Source: JAGXTF01 sp044224315
GTDB taxonomy: Bacteria > Bacteroidota > Bacteroidia > NS11-12g > UBA955
DNA length: 64,000 nucleotides
Assembly (NCBI GenBank): GCA_044224315.1
Contig: JBGAKR010000007.1
Location: 124,001-188,000, forward strand
Direction of reading: 5' to 3'
Under the pieces are notes generated by a model, which worked only from the letters and a program-made list of their open reading frames with translations, did no database searches and had not been told where the DNA came from. This document shows, in pieces, positions 59,269 to 64,000 of the stretch. Numbering within the stretch: the stretch's first letter is position 1; the number at the start of each line of letters is the position of its first letter. The translations under genes were made by a program, and so were the position numbers.

Positions 59269-60660
59269 ATGAATTACCATACCCCGGATGAGAATTTGTT
59301 GCAGGCTCTGAGGCAGATATCGGGTGCCGAGCACGTGCACACCCAAAACATAGAATCATACGGCAGCGATCATACCGAAGATTTTGCATTTCCGCCTGTG
59401 GCGGTAGTTAAGCCGGGCACCGCACAGGAAGTTGCTGCAATTCTTAAAATTTGCAACCAAATGCAGGTTCCGGTATATCCCCGTGGTGCCGGTACCGGCT
59501 TAAGTGGCGGTTCTTTACCCGTTTTGCCTGGCATTAGCCTCAGTGTGGAACGGTTAAACCGCATTCTGAATATCGATACAGATAATTTTCAGGTAACGGT
59601 TGAGCCGGGAGTTATAAACCAGGTTTTGCGCGATGCGGTGGAGGCAGTAAATCTTTTCTATCCCCCCGATCCTGCCAGCCGAGGTAGTTGCTTTTTAGGT
59701 GGCAATATTGCCCATGGCAGTGGCGGACCCAGGGCAGTGAAATATGGCACTACCAAAGATTATGTGCTAAATCTTGAAGTGGCCCTGCCCAATGGCGAAA
59801 TTATCTGGACAGGCGCCAATACCGTAAAAAATAGTACTGGATTTAATCTTACCCAATTGATGGTGGGTAGCGAGGGGATGCTGGGTATTGTTACCAAAAT
59901 AGTTTTCAGACTAATTGCCAAACCCAAGCACAATATGCTATTGCTGGCACCCTTTGAAAAAGCCGAAGGGGCTGCCAAAGCGGTAAACGAAGTATTGCTT
60001 ACCGGTGTATTGCCTTCAGCCCTGGAGTTGATGGAGGTAAGTGGGGTAAAAATTTCGGCAGAAGCTACCCAAACCCCTTTTCCTTTCAAAGAAGGGGCGG
60101 GATTTTATTTGCTGATAGAACTGGATGGCGAAAACCCTGAATTACTGATGGCCCAGGCCGAACAGATTTTCCCTGCGCTAGAAAACTGCGGTGCACTGGA
60201 TGTTATGCCTGCCGACTCGGCCGATTTGAAGGAACAATGGTGGAAAATACGACGTTCTATTGGTGAAACAGTAAAAGGCCAAACGGTGTATAAAGAAGAA
60301 GATACAGTAGTGCCGCGTTCAGCATTGCCCCAATTGCTTACCGGGGTGAAAGAAATAGGGGAGAGGTACGGTTTTATAAGTGTATGTTATGGGCATGCCG
60401 GCGATGGAAATCTCCATGTAAACATCCTCAAATACGATATGCCCGACGAAAAGTGGAACCACGAATTGCCTAAAGGCATCCGCGAAATTTTTGAACTATG
60501 CAAAAAACTAGGCGGCACTATCAGTGGCGAACATGGCATTGGCTATGTGCAAAGCCAATACCTGGATGTGGTTTTTGATCCCATCCATTTTGAACTGATG
60601 CGAGGCATTAAAAAAGTATTCGACCCCAATGGCATTATGAATCCGGGGAAATGGCTGTGA
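59269..60660 (+). CDS. FAD-linked oxidase, GlcD/D-lactate dehydrogenase type
   Basis: A 463-residue flavoprotein. The FAD-binding domain shows VYPRGAGTGLSGGSLPVLPG, DPASRGSCFLGGNIAHGSGG and TGFNLTQLMVGSEGMLGIV. The C-terminal domain has YGHAGDGNLHVNI and GTISGEHGIGYVQ. These match glycolate oxidase subunit GlcD and related D-2-hydroxyacid dehydrogenases, which pass electrons to the respiratory chain via partner subunits. No glcE/glcF genes are in the window, so the electron acceptor and exact substrate remain open. Confidence 0.93.
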   Translation: MNYHTPDENLLQALRQISGAEHVHTQNIESYGSDHTEDFAFPPVAVVKPGTAQEVAAILKICNQMQVPVYPRGAGTGLSGGSLPVLPGISLSVERLNRILNIDTDNFQVTVEPGVINQVLRDAVEAVNLFYPPDPASRGSCFLGGNIAHGSGGPRAVKYGTTKDYVLNLEVALPNGEIIWTGANTVKNSTGFNLTQLMVGSEGMLGIVTKIVFRLIAKPKHNMLLLAPFEKAEGAAKAVNEVLLTGVLPSALELMEVSGVKISAEATQTPFPFKEGAGFYLLIELDGENPELLMAQAEQIFPALENCGALDVMPADSADLKEQWWKIRRSIGETVKGQTVYKEEDTVVPRSALPQLLTGVKEIGERYGFISVCYGHAGDGNLHVNILKYDMPDEKWNHELPKGIREIFELCKKLGGTISGEHGIGYVQSQYLDVVFDPIHFELMRGIKKVFDPNGIMNPGKWL

Positions 60661-60724
60661 AGAAGTTAAGAGTGAAGGGTATAGTGTGAAGAGTTGGGAG
60701 TTTTTGTTAAAGAAATTCTGTTAG

Positions 60725-61639
60725 CTACCGAACAATTAATTTGCCTGAAAAATTCGAATTATCCTGTTGAATGCGGTAGAAATAATTGCCTGCAGCCCAA
60801 TTGGAGATTGGTATTTCAATAGTTTTATTGCCATTGATATTGCAGGAATAAATTTTGGTTCCGTTCATGTTAAAAATAATAATTTCGGCTTTTGAATTAC
60901 TGGATTTAAATTCAAAAGTAATTATATTTTCTACCGGATTTTGTATTAATATGGGTGCAACGGATTTGTCGGGAATGCCCGTATTGGCTGGGTTACACTC
61001 CGTAATACTCATATCATCTATGTAATAATAAGCATTGTTTAAGGCACTGGGGAACGGAGGAGAATTGGTGTTGGCATTGTTGTAAAAATTGCCTATAGTT
61101 ACATAATTATAATTGCCAAAACAATTAAAAACCCCCGAAACTTTAAACCAATTTGCGGTGTCGTTGCACAAAAAACTTGTATCCTGCCATTGTGGAATTA
61201 ATAACAGATTGGTATCCATATTGGCACTCACAGGTGCTGCTGAAAAATACAGTTGTGGTGCCCATGATTTGCGCAATGAATAATCGGCCAAAGAAATCCA
61301 GAATTCTATGCAATAGGTTTTGGCATCTTGCATGGGTGCAGTTAATGCGCTGCGCATGTATTCGCGGTACCCATTGCGGCCATAAGTCACTAATCCTGCA
61401 TATCCATGTCCGCCATGCGGTTTTTGCCAACCTACATTATTTTGCGGAACTCCGTTGCAGGTGTCAAACTGATCGGGTGTTCCCCAGGTGCAATTGGTCC
61501 AGAATTGATTGTCGTTAATCGCATACGTCCAAGGGCAACTGTCTAACAATTCAAAACCCCCATCTGGTAATAGATTCTGAGCTTTTACTTGACTTATCAA
61601 TCCAATACTTGCAAATAGAAGTATGTAAATCCTAACCAT
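60725..61639 (-). CDS. T9SS-secreted protein with N-terminal binding-type domain
   Basis: A 304-residue secreted protein. Signal peptide MVRIYILLFASIGLISQVKA is followed by LLPDGGFELLDSCPWTYAIN, a segment typical of a cysteine-containing beta-sandwich module found in Cytophaga-group surface proteins (GFE, then W.T..GTPDQF). The last ~75 residues form a type A sorting domain (NPVENIITFEFKSSNSKAEI and GNYFYRIQQDNSNFSGKLIV). The start at 61639 puts the signal peptide first. Function unknown; perhaps a carbohydrate- or surface-binding protein. Confidence 0.8.
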   Translation of the reverse strand: MVRIYILLFASIGLISQVKAQNLLPDGGFELLDSCPWTYAINDNQFWTNCTWGTPDQFDTCNGVPQNNVGWQKPHGGHGYAGLVTYGRNGYREYMRSALTAPMQDAKTYCIEFWISLADYSLRKSWAPQLYFSAAPVSANMDTNLLLIPQWQDTSFLCNDTANWFKVSGVFNCFGNYNYVTIGNFYNNANTNSPPFPSALNNAYYYIDDMSITECNPANTGIPDKSVAPILIQNPVENIITFEFKSSNSKAEIIIFNMNGTKIYSCNINGNKTIEIPISNWAAGNYFYRIQQDNSNFSGKLIVR

Positions 61640-61789
61640 ACTGCAATATATACTTTTTTCGGAAATGGTGGCGGTCAAAAGCTTCAGAGAGAGGGAATGG
61701 CAACATCCAAGTCAGGGAGCAGGGCCCGCTGAGAAAGGTTATTACATTCTACATTCAAACAGGGATTGGTGCTAGCCAAAGTATCATGA

Positions 61790-61927
61790 CTTTAGGCTGT
61801 TTATTTTACATTCTACATTTTACATTCTACATTTTACATTCTACATTTTACATTCTACATTTTACATTTTACATTCTACATTCTACATTGGCTGTCCTAT
61901 GCACCATGCACCATGCACTATGCGCTA
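61790..61927. repeat. Heptamer arrays (TYTACAT then GCACCAT) at the tnaA 3' end
   Basis: GGCTGTTTA is followed by twelve uninterrupted TTTACAT/TCTACAT units (about 61805-61888), then GGCTGTCCT and four GCACCAT-type units (61900-61927). The second array covers the stop codon of the tryptophanase-family gene. It is the longest and most regular heptamer array in the window. Confidence 0.93.
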
Positions 61928-63327
61928 TACACTTCCTCAAACCGCGCCGTAAAGTGCCTCAAAAACGGAGGTTCGTAAGTGATTTTATATCCTTTTACCC
62001 CTTCACGGTTTTTCATTAGGTTTTCAAATACTTCAATCACATAATCGATATGGCTTTGTGTATACACCCTTCGCGGAATGGCCAATCTTACCAATTCGCG
62101 CGGAGCTGCCTGAAATTCACCATCCACATGTTTGCCAAACATTACCGAACCTACCTCCACGCAGCGAATTCCACCCAATTTGTAAGCTTCGCAAACAAGG
62201 GCCTGCCCGGGATATTCCTGCAACGGAATTTGCGGATAAAGCAAGGCTGCATCTACATATACGGCATGTCCGCCAATGGGCCAAACTACGGGTACACCCA
62301 TTTCTTTTAGTTTTTTACCCAAATAACCAACCGATGTGATGCGGTATTCCAGGTAATCAGGTTCAAAAACTTCGCGCAGCCCTACTGCCAGGGCATCCAT
62401 ATCCCTTCCACTCAGTCCACCATAGGTGGTAAATCCTTCGCTGATGATTAAAAGATTGGATGCTTTTTGGGCCAGTTTTTCATCTTTTAAAGTCAATAAT
62501 CCACCAATATTTACCAGGCCATCTTTCTTTGAACTCATCACAAATGCATCGGCAAGGCCCAGCATTTTTTGGGCTATTTGGTAATACGATAAATTAGCAT
62601 ATTCGGGTTCGCGGTGTTTTACAAAATAGCTGTTTTCGGCAATGCGGCAACCATCAATAACATATACAATATTGTGTTGCCTGCAAATGGCCTGAACCTC
62701 CAGGGCATTGGCCATGCTCACGGGTTGTCCGCCGCTGCTGTTGTTGGTAACGGTTAGGATTACTGCACCAATATTTTCTGCACCATGCAATGCAATTCTT
62801 TCGCGCAATTTTTGAATATCCATATTACCCTTAAACTGGCTGTTTAAATAATCGGGATGCTGGCTATCCGGCATTAAATCGTGGGCTGTAGCACCCGTAA
62901 ATTCAATGTTTGCGCGGGTAGTGTCGAAATGTGTATTGCTTAAAAATACTTTGTTATGACCACCTAAAATGCCATATAAAATTCGTTCGGCTGCCCGTCC
63001 CTGGTGGGTGGGTAAAATATAGGGCATACCGGTAAGTTCTTTCACTGTTTGTTCAAGTCGTATCCAACTGCGGGCACCGGCATAACTCTCATCTCCGGTC
63101 ATCATGGCCGCCCATTGGGCATCACTCATAGCACCGGTTCCACTGTCGGTAAGTAAATCGATAAATACATCGCTGCTGCGGAGTAAAAAGGGATTGAAAC
63201 TGGCGTTTTTTAAAGCTTCAAATCGTTCGGCTGGTGTAGTTACCCGCACCGCTTCTACCATCTTGATTCGAAAAGGTTCGGTAAGTGTTTTTTGTCCTTC
63301 AAATAGCATATTTTTTATTTTCTGCAA
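61918..63327 (-). CDS. tnaA: Tryptophanase (beta-eliminating lyase family)
   Basis: A 469-residue PLP-dependent lyase that splits tryptophan into indole, pyruvate and ammonia (or tyrosine to phenol in TPL relatives). Landmarks: EPFRIKMVEAVRVTTPAER, LTDSGTGAMSDAQWAAMMTGD, YAGARSW, TVTNNSSGGQPVSM, VIDGCRIAENSYF, the PLP Lys in FVMSSKKDGLVNIGG, and YGGLSGRDMDALAVGL. Length matches. Sequence alone does not fully separate TnaA from Tpl. The start may be 63327 or the internal ATG at 63309. The stop codon sits in a GCACCAT heptamer array. Confidence 0.92.
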   Translation of the reverse strand: MQKIKNMLFEGQKTLTEPFRIKMVEAVRVTTPAERFEALKNASFNPFLLRSSDVFIDLLTDSGTGAMSDAQWAAMMTGDESYAGARSWIRLEQTVKELTGMPYILPTHQGRAAERILYGILGGHNKVFLSNTHFDTTRANIEFTGATAHDLMPDSQHPDYLNSQFKGNMDIQKLRERIALHGAENIGAVILTVTNNSSGGQPVSMANALEVQAICRQHNIVYVIDGCRIAENSYFVKHREPEYANLSYYQIAQKMLGLADAFVMSSKKDGLVNIGGLLTLKDEKLAQKASNLLIISEGFTTYGGLSGRDMDALAVGLREVFEPDYLEYRITSVGYLGKKLKEMGVPVVWPIGGHAVYVDAALLYPQIPLQEYPGQALVCEAYKLGGIRCVEVGSVMFGKHVDGEFQAAPRELVRLAIPRRVYTQSHIDYVIEVFENLMKNREGVKGYKITYEPPFLRHFTARFEEVYSA

Positions 63328-63426
63328 TATTCTGATGATTGCAGCATTTTGTATGTGATATTGTTCACATGGAGAAAAGATTTTTAACAGCCGATAAACA
63401 GCCGAAAGACAGCCGATTTGATACTT

Positions 63427-63450
63427 GTAGGGGTCGGTCGAGACCGACCC
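63427..63450. repeat. GTAG-headed REP-type palindrome
   Basis: GTAG is followed by GGGTCGGTC-GA-GACCGACCC, a perfect 9-bp stem. This is the structure of REP sequences mobilised by REP-associated tyrosine transposases (RAYTs), which carry a conserved GTAG at the foot of the hairpin. No RAYT gene is in the window. Just upstream (63389-63418) is a short direct repeat of ACAGCCGA. Confidence 0.75.
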
Positions 63451-63487
63451 TTATGACAAATGAATTAACAGCCCGATATTTGCATGA

Positions 63488-63811
63488 TTACACAATAATA
63501 AATTTAATTTTCTTTCCCGAAAATCCTAGAAAAAATTGGATTATTTTCTGCATCACGGCCATGCCTTTGTCGGGTTTCAAATCTTCGGGTTTCAAATATC
63601 CGGCTTGCAGCAATACTTCAACGGCCGTGTTGAGTTGGCTTTGCAATACCTGCAGTTTTACGCCTCCACTTGCTGTGGAATAACCTGGATTTACCGAAGA
63701 AATAATTTCATCTTTTAAAATGGCATCTATACCGTGTTCAATTAATATAGACTGCACCAGGGCCGCATCGTGGGCGTGATTGAAGGTTCGGATGGTTATA
63801 AAGTCATTCAT
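63488..63811 (-). CDS. DUF2007-family protein
   Basis: A 107-residue protein with FITIRTFNHAHDAALVQSIL and IEHGIDAILKDEIISSVNP, the typical opening of the DUF2007 (putative signal-transducing, GlnB-like fold) family, followed by VKLQVLQSQLNTAVEVLLQA. Its function is not established. It begins directly at the stop codon of the partial gene at the window edge (TAAATG), so the two are co-transcribed. Confidence 0.82.
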   Translation of the reverse strand: MNDFITIRTFNHAHDAALVQSILIEHGIDAILKDEIISSVNPGYSTASGGVKLQVLQSQLNTAVEVLLQAGYLKPEDLKPDKGMAVMQKIIQFFLGFSGKKIKFIIV

Positions 63812-64000
63812 TTATTTTACAATAAAAATCCCATTTTTAATTTCAATATGCCCTGAAATGTGGTTGCGGTTTTCCAGGTTAAAAGTCACGCCATTCAGTT
63901 TTAACTCGTGTTTTTCAATCTTGGCTTTATCCTTGCATTTATCCGGCTGAGACTGAATAAAAACAGCATTACAAAATTCGAACGATTTTCTGCCTGCGTA
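63812..64000 (-). CDS. C-terminal part of an unidentified protein (window edge)
   Basis: Sixty-two C-terminal residues of a gene whose start lies beyond the window. The sequence includes FEFCNAVFIQSQPDKCKDKA and HELKLNGVTFNLENRN, and ends GHIEIKNGIFIVK. I recognise no family. The stop codon adjoins the DUF2007 start. The open frame runs to the window edge with codon use like its neighbours, so it is probably real. Confidence 0.6.
   Translation of the reverse strand, partial: YAGRKSFEFCNAVFIQSQPDKCKDKAKIEKHELKLNGVTFNLENRNHISGHIEIKNGIFIVK

Noticed and set aside
61786..62019. Plus-strand frame with FYILHFTFYILHS-like repeats
   Set aside because: It is the translation of the TYTACAT heptamer array and the antisense end of tnaA.

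Overview
The window is a 64 kb piece of a Bacteroidota chromosome, probably from a free-living pigmented member; I cannot place it below phylum. The phylum call rests on TAnnTTTG-type -7 promoter elements placed 4-7 bases before start codons, scarce Shine-Dalgarno sequences, two secreted proteins with type IX (Por) C-terminal sorting domains, a GldB-like lipoprotein, PorT-like outer-membrane barrels and a DUF5686-type outer-membrane protein. I see no rRNA, tRNA, CRISPR array, prophage or insertion sequence. Most of the window is ordinary chromosome with short operons. Region by region: 1-6 kb holds prfB (cut by the window edge, with its programmed +1 frameshift), two exported proteins, a GT-C membrane glycosyltransferase and recG. 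6-9 kb has a 31-residue membrane peptide, an arsR/SRPBCC pair and two unknown proteins. 9-13.5 kb is a five-gene carotenoid operon (carH-like regulator, crtI, crtB, crtZ, crtY) sufficient to convert GGPP to zeaxanthin; its promoter has a dyad in the -33/-7 spacer, as expected of a MerR-type light/B12 regulator. Then come fabG and, on the minus strand, a SAM-I riboswitch with terminator controlling metB, hom, a thioesterase and a sterol-desaturase gene broken by one in-frame TAG. 19-27 kb has tatC and a sensor kinase/barrel/NtrC-type regulator cluster interrupted by a 21-bp tandem repeat array. 27-32 kb has a C10 cysteine protease secreted by T9SS, a coupled lipoprotein, rpiB and miaE. 33-35 kb has an Mn-type operator followed by an mntH-UspA gene that has lost about 30 codons and its reading frame. 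35-46 kb has a barrel gene with a G9 tract, a LuxC-like reductase, a six-gene operon (YHS, DoxX, DinB, ATP-grasp, LysE, Crp), arginase, a PAP2/PMT pair and an M20 amidase. 46-64 kb has dnaG, MFS, nadE, porT-like/gldB-like divergent genes, a two-component system, glcD, a T9SS cargo protein and tryptophanase. The most unusual feature is a scattered family of intergenic elements built from degenerate heptanucleotide tandem repeats of several sequence classes (for example TYTACAT, GCAAAGT, AATTCAY, TTCCCTA, AACTCTW, GCACCAT). They are commonly introduced by GGCTGTYC and sometimes linked to a CCGCCCATTG...GGCGG hairpin. They sit at gene ends and directly upstream of promoters, and resemble in kind the heptamer STRRs known from cyanobacteria. 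GTAG-headed REP-like hairpins occur as well. The 21-bp array, the broken mntH and sterol-desaturase genes, and the poly-G tract are further points worth checking.
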